From Spirosoma arboris (lineage in GTDB: Bacteria > Bacteroidota > Bacteroidia > Cytophagales > Spirosomataceae), in NCBI RefSeq assembly GCF_009754945.1, contig NZ_WPIN01000002.1:62001-126000 (forward strand): DNA of 64,000 nt, in the 5' to 3' direction. This document shows positions 37,624 to 46,874 of the stretch, piece by piece. Below the pieces are notes generated by a model. It saw nothing but the letters and a program-made list of their open reading frames with translations. It did not search any database and had not been told where the DNA came from. A program made the position numbers and the translations under genes. Numbering within the stretch: position 1 is the first letter of the stretch; each line of letters starts with the position of its first letter.

Positions 37624-37708
37624 AAAAAAGTAGAAGGGTGTTCGAGATTCGATATGCCATATCTCCGGGATATGGTGTATCGAATCTCGAACACCCTTCT
37701 ACTTTTTT
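37624..37708. terminator. Very long (40-bp arm) bidirectional terminator hairpin
   Basis: Arms 37624-37663 and 37669-37708 pair in 38 of 40 positions (the two exceptions are G-U wobbles in RNA) with a 5-base loop. Outer 31 bp are perfect and begin A6 / end T6. It sits between convergent pyk and metallopeptidase genes. Confidence 0.9.
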
Positions 37709-37718
37709 ATATACTTTA

Positions 37719-38819
37719 TTAAGCAAATACCACCTGTTTCTGCAAGTTGTTTTTCAACAGACGCCCTTGTTTAACCAGCTTATGAATGAACTTCATTTTA
37801 AGAATCACCGCTGGCGTAAATACCTCAGGGACCATATCCAGTAATCCTAGTGTGCGATTCATTTCATTGAGCTTAATCCCTAACTCTTCGTATTTAAGAA
37901 GCATATTTTCGAATGGAGCGCCTTCAAAATCAACCGCATCTTCAGCTTCGAGAAGCAGGTGAACACTTTCGGCAGTATCCAGAATCGTAATCATTTCCAG
38001 ATAGGCCCGGAACGTTTCCGCAAAATCTTCCCAAGGGTGCATACTGGCATAGGCGCTGATATAATTGAGCGGCCAGTCAAGTTTGGGCCCATACTGATAA
38101 TACTGATTCATGGCATACGAGTAGTTAAAGGTCGTATGATCGCCAAATACAGCCTTGCATTCTTCCTCGCACGTATTCCGAACCAGCAGTTGCCAGTAAT
38201 AATGGCCTATTTCGTGATGAAAATGTCCGATCAACGTGCGACGGGCCTCCCCGAAATCTACGCGTAGTTTTTCCCGCTCTATTGGATCAGCTTCTTCGAT
38301 ATTGATCGTGATTGTTCCATCGGCGTGACCTGTGAATACTTTTTCAGCAATAATCGCATCCGTTCCTGCCTGAGTTATCTGAACCACATTTCCTTTGAAG
38401 TCAAAGGTTAAGGGTAACGGAAACCGATCGTATATTGACCCGTAAGGAAGATTCAATAAATCAAGCGTATAGATTAGCCGTCGTTTAGCGGCTTCAAGAT
38501 TATACCATTTCTCTCGATTACCAGGCACCGTCATATCCGGCACAATCCGGTTTAAGTTGCAGCATTTACAATAAGCGTTCGCTTCATGCCAGGTCGTTTT
38601 TACTTCTACCAAACGATTACAAACCTGATAGTCCCGGTAATTTAAACACTTCGTCAACTGAGACTGGCAATGGTTGCAGCTATACGTATAGGCATCTACG
38701 GCGTCGAGCGACCGGATGCCTTCACATACAGGGCACCAGCCTACTTCCCGATGACAAACAACACAGGATGAGTTTTCGAAGTGTAATGTATTACCGCATT
38801 GGCATGGGTATATTTTCAT
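37719..38819 (-). CDS. Zinc-ribbon putative zinc metallopeptidase (PF15887-type)
   Basis: A 366-residue protein with an N-terminal cysteine-rich zinc-ribbon region (CQCGNTLHFENSSCVVC, CPVCEG, CNHCQSQL, CKCC; about residues 6-95) and a metallopeptidase-like domain with HFHHEIGHYYW (an HExxH site). The C-terminal helical part includes WEDFAETFRAYLEM, which may supply the third metal ligand. Family members are often found near transglutaminase and ATP-grasp/alpha-E genes. Here it is divergent from exactly such a set starting at 39246, with 426 bp between. The start at 38819 is preferred over 38870, whose first codons form a perfect hairpin (38846-38867). Confidence 0.85.
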   Translation of the reverse strand: MKIYPCQCGNTLHFENSSCVVCHREVGWCPVCEGIRSLDAVDAYTYSCNHCQSQLTKCLNYRDYQVCNRLVEVKTTWHEANAYCKCCNLNRIVPDMTVPGNREKWYNLEAAKRRLIYTLDLLNLPYGSIYDRFPLPLTFDFKGNVVQITQAGTDAIIAEKVFTGHADGTITINIEEADPIEREKLRVDFGEARRTLIGHFHHEIGHYYWQLLVRNTCEEECKAVFGDHTTFNYSYAMNQYYQYGPKLDWPLNYISAYASMHPWEDFAETFRAYLEMITILDTAESVHLLLEAEDAVDFEGAPFENMLLKYEELGIKLNEMNRTLGLLDMVPEVFTPAVILKMKFIHKLVKQGRLLKNNLQKQVVFA

Positions 38820-38845
38820 CAGTAAGATCTGTTCATTTAACGTGA

Positions 38846-38867
38846 GTAAAGGCTTGTTAGCCTTTAC
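38846..38867. promoter_or_regulatory. Small perfect hairpin in the leader of the metallopeptidase gene
   Basis: GTAAAGGCT (38846-38854), loop TGTT, AGCCTTTAC (38859-38867). It lies between two possible start codons of the metallopeptidase gene, so in the mRNA it could control start-codon choice or translation. Confidence 0.45.
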
Positions 38868-39245
38868 CATAACTACGTCATTAGTAAAGTTGTTGGGTCA
38901 ATCTACCTGATTATTCGCTCAATTACAGCTTTTTAATTTTTCGAACGATCTACTTACGCATCTTTATTACAAAGTATTCCCGTATTAAATCGAGCTACGC
39001 TACTTCGTTAGTTGGGTGCTCGAATAACCATAATAGCGACCGTCTGTTCCAAAGTCCAATCAATACTCCTAAAAACGTAAAGGCAGTTGTGCTCCACTAA
39101 AATATTGGCAAAAATTGGACTATTAGAAAGGATATTTTGCTTAATCCAATAAAAACCAGAAAAAAATTGGCAGAACCTAATATCACGATAATTTTATCCC
39201 CTCTAACAGTACCCCACCTCACTAGTAACTACGGTTCCGGTTTCT
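38868..39245. other. Divergent intergenic region between metallopeptidase and amidoligase genes
   Basis: No gene seen. It holds two direct repeats (AAAAATTGG at 39110-39118 and 39162-39170, ATTGGCA at 39104-39110 and 39166-39172) and an inverted pair ATTGGA (39114-39119) / TCCAAT (39145-39150). These may bind a shared regulator. No exact -7 consensus was found; the nearest word is GATATTTTG (39131-39139). Confidence 0.4.
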
Positions 39246-42200
39246 ATGGCTATAAAAGTTGCAATCTCGCATAAGACAACCTATAATTTCGATCGACTGG
39301 TTGGCCTTTCTCCGCATATCTTTCGGCTTCGCCCTGCTCCACATTCACGCACGCCAATTGATGGGTATACGTTTAAAGTATTCCCCGAAAACCATTTTAT
39401 CAATTGGCAACAAGACCCATTTGGAAATTACCAGGCCAGGGTCGTCTTTCCCGAAAAAACCAAGACGTTACGGATTGAAGTAGAAGTAATAGCCCGACTG
39501 GAAGTCATTAATCCATTCGACTTTTTTATTGAGGAATATGCCGAAATGACTCCCTTTAGTTATGACGAGCATTTACTCTCAGAACTGAGTCCTTATCTGG
39601 AAATCAGAGAAAATGGCCCCTTGTTGAACGAATGGATTGCGAAAAATAGAATCGACGAAAAAATTAAAACGGTCGATTATCTGGTTCACCTCAACCAGAA
39701 GCTCAATCAAACCATTGGGTATAACATCCGAATGGAACCGGGTGTGCAATCCTGCGAAGAATCATTGAGTTTATTAAGTGGCTCCTGTCGTGATTCTGCC
39801 TGGTTATTTGTGCAGGTTCTCCGGCATTTGGGCATTGCGTCCCGCTTTGTATCGGGTTATCTGGTGCAGCTGACACCCGATGTAAAGTCATTGGATGGTC
39901 CATCGGGGCCTGAAGCTGATTTTACGGATTTACACGCCTGGGTCGAAGCCTACGTGCCAGGTGCAGGCTGGATTGGGCTCGACCCAACTTCAGGCCTTTT
40001 TGCCGATGAAGGCCACATTCCCCTTTGCTGCACACCCCACTACAAAAGCGCGGCCCCGGTTACAGGCGCGACTGATATAGCCGAAGTTTCGTTTGAGTAC
40101 GAAAATCAGGTTTTTCGTATTTTGGAAGATCCGAGGGTTACAAAACCCTATACTGAGAAACAGTGGCAACAAATTTTAAAGGTAGGTCACGACGTAGAAA
40201 AAGACTTACAGGCAGGCGATGTACGCATGACAATGGGTGGCGAACCGACCTTCGTATCCATCGACGATAGCGAATCGCCTGAGTGGAATTCGGCCGCCGA
40301 TGGTCCACTCAAACGCAAATTGTCCTATAACCTGGCCCTTCGTCTGAAAAACCGATTTGCGCATGGTGGATTGCTGCATTTCGGGCAAGGAAAATGGTAC
40401 CCAGGCGAGTTATTCCCGCGCTGGCAATATGCGTTGTATTGGCGAAAAGATGGGTTGCCAATCTGGAACAACGACGACCTCATTACAAAAGAAGAACAAA
40501 CTTCGTATACCCATAAAGAAGCTAAAGTTTTCATTGATGAGCTAACCAACTATCTTGGGCTGAGCAGCGGCAACATCATCCCTGCCTATGAAGACCCTAT
40601 TTATTGGGCACTGGAAGAAGATAAGCTTCCGGTAAACCTCGATCCACTAGCCTTTGATCTGAGCGATTCAATTGAACGCCGAACGCTGGCGGGCATTCTG
40701 GAACGAGGCTTAAACAATCCGGCGGGCTTTACTTTGCCGCTTGAATGGGATATGGATAAGAATACCTGGGTAAGTTGCTTATGGAAATTCCGTCGAAAAA
40801 ATTGCTTTCTGATACCAGGGAATTCACCTATTGGCTTACGGCTGCCTCTCTCATCGCTGCCCGAAGTATCGGAAGAGCGTCGAAAACACCCGATCGAACG
40901 GAGTTCATTTGAAGAACTACCCGATTTAGATACACATCAGGCCTATCAGTTGGTTGTGGAGAATCGGCACGGAAGCGAGGCTCTTCCTTACAAAGCCCCC
41001 GTTCGAAAAAAGGCGAGTGAAAAGGCAAAAAAGGCGCCACTCTTTGAGGTCGACACCATCCGAACGGCTTTAAGCGTTGAAGCACGCGAGGGAATTATTT
41101 ATGTGTTTCTGCCACCTGTTGATTATCTGGAACACTATCTGGATTTAATTGCTTCCGTAGAAGCCACTGCCGAAAAGCTACAGATGCCGGTGCGGATTGA
41201 AGGCTACACTCCTCCCTCCGATTACCGAATCCAGAAATTAGTTGTCTCGCCCGATCCGGGTGTGATCGAGGTAAATGTACAACCAGCTGCCAACTGGCAG
41301 GAGTTAGTCGATAACACGACGGCGTTGTACGAAGAAGCTTTTTTTGCTCGCCTGGGCACTGAAAAATTTATGGTCGACGGGCGACACACGGGCACAGGTG
41401 GCGGTAACCATGTGACAATCGGCGGTGCAAAACCGTCAGATAGTCCGATACTTAGACGGCCCGATTTATTGCGTAGTCTACTTACATACTGGCAACACCA
41501 TCCTGCCCTCAGCTATCTATTTGCGGGGCCCTTCATTGGTCCAACCAGTCAGGCTCCGCGCATTGATGAAGGTCGAGACGAACGGTTGTATGAGGTCGAA
41601 ATTGCGTTTGATCAAATCCCGGAGACGGGCGAAGTGCCATTCTGGATGGTCGACCGTATTTTCCGTAATCTTCTGGTCGATATTACAGGCAATACGCACC
41701 GCACCGAATTCTGCATCGACAAATTGTATTCGCCTGATTCATCAACGGGCCGACTTGGCATTCTGGAATTCCGGGCGTTTGACATGCCTCCGCACAAACA
41801 CATGAATATGGTGCAGACGCTATTGGTACGAGCGTTGGTATCTATGTTCTGGAAGCAGCCTTATAAGAAAAAGCTGGTGCGTTGGGGAACCGAACTGCAT
41901 GATCGTTTCCTGCTTCCGCACTTTGCCTATCTGGATATGGTCGATATTGTAAGCGATTTGAAAGCAGCTGGTTATCAATTAGATATTTCCTGGTTTGATC
42001 CCTTCTTCGAGTTCCGATTCCCACGCCACGGCACCATCATCATGGATAATATTCAGATGGAACTACGACTGGGTATCGAACCCTGGCACGTATTAGGCGA
42101 GGAGTTATCAAACACAGGAACCGCCCGTTTTGTCGACTCTTCGCTGGAGCGCCTGCAGGTAAAAGTGAGTGGATTCGTGGAAGGGCGCCATATACTGGTG

Positions 42201-42647
42201 TGCAATGGTTGCCGCGTCCCCCTTCGAAATACGGGCATTAAAGGTGAATATGTATCCGGAATTCGGTACAAAGCCTGGAATCCAACCTCGGCTCTTCATC
42301 CGACTATTGGCGTAGATGCCCCTCTAGTATTCGATGTTATCGACACCTGGAATAACCGAGTATTGGGTGGTTGCACGTATTTTGTATCACACCCTGGCGG
42401 GCGTAGTTTTGATACCTACCCAGTCAATAGCTACGAAGCCGAATCGCGCCGAACCAGCCGTTTCTGGGGCTTTGGCCACACGCCTTCACAAAAAGAGGAA
42501 ATTCCCGTTACGGTGAAGTCAACGCCAAGTATTTCCCGGTTTGTAGCAGAACATAAAAAAGATCTTCGGATGGATACACCTGTCGAATTAGTCAATCAGG
42601 AGTACCCGCATACGCTTGATTTGCGTCAGTTTTGGCGTTCGAAATAA
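39246..42647 (+). CDS. Transglutaminase-like protein fused to DUF2126 putative amidoligase domain
   Basis: A 1133-residue fusion. Residues about 1-270 form a bacterial transglutaminase: N-terminal beta-domain (KVAISHKTTYNFDRLV), then Cys181 in GSCRDSAW, His230 in DLHAWVEAY and Asp246 in GLDPTSG, the full Cys-His-Asp triad. Residues about 325-1110 form DUF2126, proposed to be a glutamine-synthetase/GCS2-like COOH-NH2 ligase, with MGGEPTFVSID, GKWYPGE, MVDGRHTGTGGGNHVT, RIDEGRDERLYEV and LEFRAFDMPPH. This is the usual length for the fusion. It is the first of three plus-strand genes (29-bp gap to the next). The system is predicted to make or cleave amide bonds on a peptide or protein; the substrate is unknown. 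Confidence 0.9.
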   Translation: MAIKVAISHKTTYNFDRLVGLSPHIFRLRPAPHSRTPIDGYTFKVFPENHFINWQQDPFGNYQARVVFPEKTKTLRIEVEVIARLEVINPFDFFIEEYAEMTPFSYDEHLLSELSPYLEIRENGPLLNEWIAKNRIDEKIKTVDYLVHLNQKLNQTIGYNIRMEPGVQSCEESLSLLSGSCRDSAWLFVQVLRHLGIASRFVSGYLVQLTPDVKSLDGPSGPEADFTDLHAWVEAYVPGAGWIGLDPTSGLFADEGHIPLCCTPHYKSAAPVTGATDIAEVSFEYENQVFRILEDPRVTKPYTEKQWQQILKVGHDVEKDLQAGDVRMTMGGEPTFVSIDDSESPEWNSAADGPLKRKLSYNLALRLKNRFAHGGLLHFGQGKWYPGELFPRWQYALYWRKDGLPIWNNDDLITKEEQTSYTHKEAKVFIDELTNYLGLSSGNIIPAYEDPIYWALEEDKLPVNLDPLAFDLSDSIERRTLAGILERGLNNPAGFTLPLEWDMDKNTWVSCLWKFRRKNCFLIPGNSPIGLRLPLSSLPEVSEERRKHPIERSSFEELPDLDTHQAYQLVVENRHGSEALPYKAPVRKKASEKAKKAPLFEVDTIRTALSVEAREGIIYVFLPPVDYLEHYLDLIASVEATAEKLQMPVRIEGYTPPSDYRIQKLVVSPDPGVIEVNVQPAANWQELVDNTTALYEEAFFARLGTEKFMVDGRHTGTGGGNHVTIGGAKPSDSPILRRPDLLRSLLTYWQHHPALSYLFAGPFIGPTSQAPRIDEGRDERLYEVEIAFDQIPETGEVPFWMVDRIFRNLLVDITGNTHRTEFCIDKLYSPDSSTGRLGILEFRAFDMPPHKHMNMVQTLLVRALVSMFWKQPYKKKLVRWGTELHDRFLLPHFAYLDMVDIVSDLKAAGYQLDISWFDPFFEFRFPRHGTIIMDNIQMELRLGIEPWHVLGEELSNTGTARFVDSSLERLQVKVSGFVEGRHILVCNGCRVPLRNTGIKGEYVSGIRYKAWNPTSALHPTIGVDAPLVFDVIDTWNNRVLGGCTYFVSHPGGRSFDTYPVNSYEAESRRTSRFWGFGHTPSQKEEIPVTVKSTPSISRFVAEHKKDLRMDTPVELVNQEYPHTLDLRQFWRSK

Positions 42648-42676
42648 ATTAGTACGTTGCCTATCTAACAGGAGTC

Positions 42677-45235
42677 ATGGTTTCAGAATCTACCCGCAGT
42701 TTACTTGACGCATACGCGAGTAAGCTAAATTCGTATGATGAAATATTAGGATCGAATGGGGCAATAAAACCTCATTGGGAAAAATTATTTTCTTCGTTAG
42801 AAAAAGTCGGGAATGAGGAGTTAAAAAATCGCTCTCAGGAAATAAAAAATAAAATTCGCGAGAATGGGGTTACGTATAATATTTATCAGGGAACAGGCGG
42901 TTTAAATAGTCCGTGGAAGTTAGACTTGATTCCTTTTTTAATTGAACAAAACGAATGGCACGCTATTTCTAAAGGCTTACAGCAGCGTGCCATTCTTTTA
43001 GATTTAATACTTCGAGATATTTATGGTGAACGGACTCTCCTAAAAGAGGGTATTCTGCCGCCTGAATTAGTTTATAATAATACTGGTTTTTTTCGTCCAT
43101 GTCAGGACGTAAAATTGCCAACCCAACATCAATTGGTGATGTATGCCGCTGATATGGCCCGTGGACCTGACGGTCGAATGTGGGTTGTCGATAATCGGAC
43201 ACAAGCACCATCAGGATCAGGTTATGCGCTGGAAAATCGGGTGATTCTCACCAAGATAATGCCAGAGCTTGCCAGGGATATGTATGTTAGTCGCTTATCG
43301 CCTTTTTTTACCCAGGCACAACAATCTATATTCAAAGTATTCAGAGAAAAATCAGACTTTTTAAACGTAGTTTATTTAACACCTGGCCCTAATAATGAAA
43401 CCTATTTTGAACAGGCTTATCTGGCCTCTTATTTAGGCTATACACTTGTTCAGGGTGATGATTTAATCGTAAAAAATGGCTTTGTCTGGATAAAAGCTAT
43501 CGATGGTTTGCAACGGGTAGACATTATTATTCGACGGGTGGACGACGAATGGTGCGACCCTCTGGAATTACGCATCGACTCGAAATTGGGCGTGCCTGGC
43601 TTATTGCAGGTAATTCGGAATGGGAATGTTATGGTTATTAACCCACCTGGCAGTAGCGCGGTCGAAAATACAGCATTCAATGCCTTTTTACCCTCCTTAT
43701 GTCGCCATTTATTACGTGAAGAATTAATTTTACCGTCGGTAGCAACCTGGTGGTGTGGGCAGCCTAAAGAACTTCAACGAACACTGGATAATCTGGGAAG
43801 TCTGATTATTAAAAAAGCTAACCGGAAACAGATATTCCGGTCGGTATACGGTAAAGAATTATCTAAAGATCAATTGCAGCAATTACGAGCACAGATTCTG
43901 CAAAATCCAACGGAATATGTAGCTCAGGAGGAAGTTAGCTTTTCAACAACGCCCACGTTCGTTGATGATCATATTGAACCTCGCTATGCTGCCATCCGCG
44001 CTTTTTTGACGGCTACACCCAACGGTTATCAAGTAATGGAAGGCGGGTTAACCCGGAGTTCGGCGCTTAAAGACAAGTTCACCTTTTCGAATCAGTATGG
44101 TAGTGTATCTAAAGATACATGGATCGTATCCGACGAAGCCGAAGTAATACGGGAGCGCATCAAACTTCCGGGCGCTTCTTACCAACAGTCGCAAACATCA
44201 TTACCCAGCCGCAGTGCCGAAAATTTGTACTGGGCAGCCCGCTATAGTGAGCGCAGCATGACCGCAACTACCTTTCTGATGATTACGCTCAACGCGTTAA
44301 ATTTTCAACGAAACTTCGGTAGTCAGAATAAAACGCAGCATATCGACATACTCTTAAAAACACTCTCAAAATTAATTAAAATTGAACCTTGTTTTTCAGA
44401 TAAAAATAAGAGTGATTTCAAAAATCCATACCCAATTATTGCGGATAGTATTTCCAATGCAGCAAAAATTGGAACCATTACATCATCTATTCAATCGTTT
44501 CTGAGAGCTATGATTGCTGTTCGCGAGCGCTGGAATAATGTAACCTGGCGAACGATCGATGTCATTGAGGATATTAACGAAAAACTTCAAAAAATTCGGC
44601 CTGATCAAAATCCAAACGATATTCATAATACGCTTACCAATTTACAAAATAAATTATTCACGTTCTATGGTATAGTCAACGAATCGATACCAAGAAATGA
44701 TGGCTATTATTTATTTGAAATTGGCAAATTAGTTGAGCGTATTTTATCGAAAATTACCATTATTCAGTCTATTTTTAGTATTAAAACGGAGCAATTTATT
44801 GAAAATGAATTGATGGAACTTGCCTTGATGAATCATTTTGCGTTATCGCACTATCGAGCAACTTACAAGACAAATTTTGAAATGGAATATGTATTGGATA
44901 TGCTTTTATTAGACAAGCAAATTCCAGCTTCCCTTGCCTATCTGTTAGACTCACTGGATCATAATATTAGTCAGTTACCACAGCCTTCAGTTCGATTAAG
45001 TAAATCCAGAAAAGCTATTTTAGAAGCATCTACGCAAATAAAACTTATTGATGTATCGGAGATTTCAGCAGCAGAAGAGAAATCGCAGGCTTACGAAAAG
45101 TTAGATACGATCTTATCTAATGTATATTCACTAATCTTATCGGTATCCGACTATACAACTAATCAGTATTTTAACCATACAGCTCCGCAGCACTCTATTA
45201 CCGAAACAATAATTGATTTGGAGAATGAATTATAG
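42677..45235 (+). CDS. Circularly permuted ATP-grasp and alpha-E domain fusion protein
   Basis: An 852-residue protein combining two usually separate families. Residues about 1-480 are a circularly permuted ATP-grasp (COG2308-like): YNIYQGTGGLNSPWKLD, PDGRMWVVDNRTQAPSG, VYLTPGPNNETYFEQA, INPPGSSAVENTAF and the late RSSALKDKF. Residues about 510-850 are an alpha-E helical domain, beginning with SRSAENLYWAARYSERS. ATP-grasp enzymes join a carboxylate to an amine using ATP. A Shine-Dalgarno-like AGGAG (42670-42674) precedes the ATG, which is unusual here. The gene is distinctly more A/T-rich than the transglutaminase-DUF2126 gene before it. It overlaps the next gene by 11 bp. Confidence 0.9.
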   Translation: MVSESTRSLLDAYASKLNSYDEILGSNGAIKPHWEKLFSSLEKVGNEELKNRSQEIKNKIRENGVTYNIYQGTGGLNSPWKLDLIPFLIEQNEWHAISKGLQQRAILLDLILRDIYGERTLLKEGILPPELVYNNTGFFRPCQDVKLPTQHQLVMYAADMARGPDGRMWVVDNRTQAPSGSGYALENRVILTKIMPELARDMYVSRLSPFFTQAQQSIFKVFREKSDFLNVVYLTPGPNNETYFEQAYLASYLGYTLVQGDDLIVKNGFVWIKAIDGLQRVDIIIRRVDDEWCDPLELRIDSKLGVPGLLQVIRNGNVMVINPPGSSAVENTAFNAFLPSLCRHLLREELILPSVATWWCGQPKELQRTLDNLGSLIIKKANRKQIFRSVYGKELSKDQLQQLRAQILQNPTEYVAQEEVSFSTTPTFVDDHIEPRYAAIRAFLTATPNGYQVMEGGLTRSSALKDKFTFSNQYGSVSKDTWIVSDEAEVIRERIKLPGASYQQSQTSLPSRSAENLYWAARYSERSMTATTFLMITLNALNFQRNFGSQNKTQHIDILLKTLSKLIKIEPCFSDKNKSDFKNPYPIIADSISNAAKIGTITSSIQSFLRAMIAVRERWNNVTWRTIDVIEDINEKLQKIRPDQNPNDIHNTLTNLQNKLFTFYGIVNESIPRNDGYYLFEIGKLVERILSKITIIQSIFSIKTEQFIENELMELALMNHFALSHYRATYKTNFEMEYVLDMLLLDKQIPASLAYLLDSLDHNISQLPQPSVRLSKSRKAILEASTQIKLIDVSEISAAEEKSQAYEKLDTILSNVYSLILSVSDYTTNQYFNHTAPQHSITETIIDLENEL

Positions 45236-46088
45236 GCTAATTCATAAGACGCAGTACAATTACAGTGAAAATGTGACTAACTATCACGGGTTGGCTTGTA
45301 TAATGCCCAAGAGTTTATTTCGACAATCTTGTCGTGATTTTTCACTTTTAATTTCTCCCTTACCGGATGAAGTGTACGTTCGCACGGACTATTTTGGCAA
45401 CACACTCCACTACTTTTCAATCTATAAACCACATAATAAGCTTACACTCCTGGCTAAAAGCATTGTTGAGACGCATTCGTCAATGGCCAACGATTTTTTT
45501 ATGACACCTAACGAGGTCAAGGAAAAATTTAAGGCGGATAGAGTGCTAAAAAATGAGCTTCTCGATTATATGCTTCCGAGTCCATTCGTTCAATGGGATA
45601 GCGAAATAAATCGTTTTGCCACCGACTGTTTCAATGACAATCAGTCGTTTTATCAGAGCGCACGCTTATTATGCCGTAAAATCTATACTGAGTTTACGTA
45701 TGTTCCTGGCTTCACAACCATTCATACGCCACTCAAAACGGTGTTACGGGAAAAGAAGGGAGTTTGTCAGGATTTTTCACACCTTGCCATAGCCTGCCTT
45801 CGCAGTATGGGCTTTGCTGCCCGATATGTTAGTGGTTATCTCGAAACGCAACCTCTACCGGGCAAACCCAAATTACAGGGGTCCGACGCAACGCATGCCT
45901 GGGTATCGGTTTATGTTCCAGATGTGGGCTGGTGCGATTTCGATCCTACAAACGACTTAGTCCCGCAGGAAAGGCACATTACTACCGCCTGGGGGCGGGA
46001 TTTTGGCGATGTATCTCCCCTGAAAGGAATCATTTTCAGCACGGGCAAACACGCTTTCCAGGTTGCGGTTGATGTGACACCATTTTGA
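45225..46088 (+). CDS. Transglutaminase-like cysteine protease/amidase
   Basis: A 287-residue transglutaminase-family protein with the N-terminal beta-domain (RLIHKTQYNYSENV) and core: Cys in KGVCQDFSHLAIACLR, His in THAWVSVYVPDVGW, Asp in DFDPTND. The start at ATG 45225 overlaps the last 11 bases of the ATP-grasp gene (stop 45233-45235), a sign of translational coupling; an in-frame TTG at 45213 is less likely. It is probably cytoplasmic (no signal peptide). In this family such enzymes often hydrolyse or transfer amide groups. In this gene set it likely processes what the ATP-grasp and DUF2126 enzymes build (inference). Confidence 0.92.
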   Translation: MNYRLIHKTQYNYSENVTNYHGLACIMPKSLFRQSCRDFSLLISPLPDEVYVRTDYFGNTLHYFSIYKPHNKLTLLAKSIVETHSSMANDFFMTPNEVKEKFKADRVLKNELLDYMLPSPFVQWDSEINRFATDCFNDNQSFYQSARLLCRKIYTEFTYVPGFTTIHTPLKTVLREKKGVCQDFSHLAIACLRSMGFAARYVSGYLETQPLPGKPKLQGSDATHAWVSVYVPDVGWCDFDPTNDLVPQERHITTAWGRDFGDVSPLKGIIFSTGKHAFQVAVDVTPF

Positions 46089-46092
46089 TTGT

Positions 46093-46162
46093 TTTCTGAC
46101 AGGATTAACAGGATTTCTTTCTATTCCCTAATCCTGTTTTATCCTGTTAATCCTGTCAGAAA
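46093..46162. repeat. 22-bp perfect inverted repeat, second copy of the GACAGGATT family
   Basis: Arms 46093-46114 and 46141-46162 are perfect reverse complements with a 26-base loop, and a further AATCCTG copy lies at 46130-46136. It shares the words GACAGGATT and ACAGGAT with the repeat at 6152-6227. It closes the transglutaminase gene set. Confidence 0.85.
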
Positions 46163-46180
46163 GAACTAATTGTAAAGCAT

Positions 46181-46218
46181 AAAAAAAAGCCGCGAAACCA
46201 AGGGTCATCGCGGCTTTT
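46181..46218 (-). terminator. Terminator of the engB-DUF5606 unit
   Basis: 10-bp stem AAAAGCCGCG (46185-46194) / CGCGGCTTTT (46209-46218), 14-base loop; on the minus strand it is followed by eight T, giving a strong terminator. Confidence 0.88.
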
Positions 46219-46285
46219 CCGTTCTCACTGAAAATGAAGAACTTTAATGTGATCTATTTATTAACTCTCCAGAGTTAACAACTGT

Positions 46286-46807
46286 TTATGCTTCTTGTGT
46301 TTTTTCTGCTTTTGGCGTTTCAGCGACTGGCGCTTCTGCGATCTCAGTAGCTTCTGGCGTTTCAGCAATTTCGGCTGTTTCTTCTGGAGCTTCTTCAGCC
46401 GGAGCTTCAAATACTTCAGGAGCAAACTGACGTAAAATACCGTACCAGCTAACCAATTTTTTAATGTCGGTTGTCCGCACGCGGTCTCGATCATACGTCG
46501 GTACAACTGAAGCCATAAAATCGGCTAACTGGTCATTTGAGCCTTTGGGATCAACGGGTAGTTCATCACCGTATTTTTCATTAATTGCCAGTAATACAGT
46601 GCTTAGCGATACAGATTGTTCCTCACTGTCATCATCGACATAGATAGAAATATCATTTAGCACTGATACACGAGCGGTTGGACCCATCATTGTTTTGGCT
46701 TTCTTGTCATCTAATGATTCGACAATAACGCCCGCCCGGCCAGGTTTCAGAATTCGGTAAAGGCCGCTGTATCCAGCCACATTGGCAATCTGTTTTAATG
46801 CTTCCAT
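46286..46807 (-). CDS. DUF5606 domain protein with acidic C-terminal tail
   Basis: A 173-residue Bacteroidota protein. The first about 120 residues match the DUF5606 pattern (IANVAGYSGLYRILKPGRAGVIVESLDDKK), followed by ISIYVDDDSEEQSVSLSTVL and a C-terminal tail of Glu/Ala/Pro repeats (EEAPEETAEIAETPEATEIAE). Function unknown. The start at 46807 (MEALKQIAN) fits family members; a longer frame starts at 46858. It lies 67 bp after the engB stop on the same strand, so the two are probably co-transcribed, which hints at a link with ribosome assembly or cell growth. Confidence 0.85.
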   Translation of the reverse strand: MEALKQIANVAGYSGLYRILKPGRAGVIVESLDDKKAKTMMGPTARVSVLNDISIYVDDDSEEQSVSLSTVLLAINEKYGDELPVDPKGSNDQLADFMASVVPTYDRDRVRTTDIKKLVSWYGILRQFAPEVFEAPAEEAPEETAEIAETPEATEIAEAPVAETPKAEKTQEA

Positions 46808-46874
46808 AGAGAGACTTTGTAAATTGGTAACGTGTATTTTGGGCGGTGTATTGCCCATTTAAAGTATTGAGATA

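Noticed and set aside
45213..45224. TTG start of the small transglutaminase
   Set aside because: The ATG at 45225 matches the family N-terminus and gives a usual coupling overlap.
46261..46506. Lysine-rich frame overlapping the DUF5606 tail
   Set aside because: Produced by the repetitive Glu/Ala-coding tail read in another frame; not an independent basic protein.
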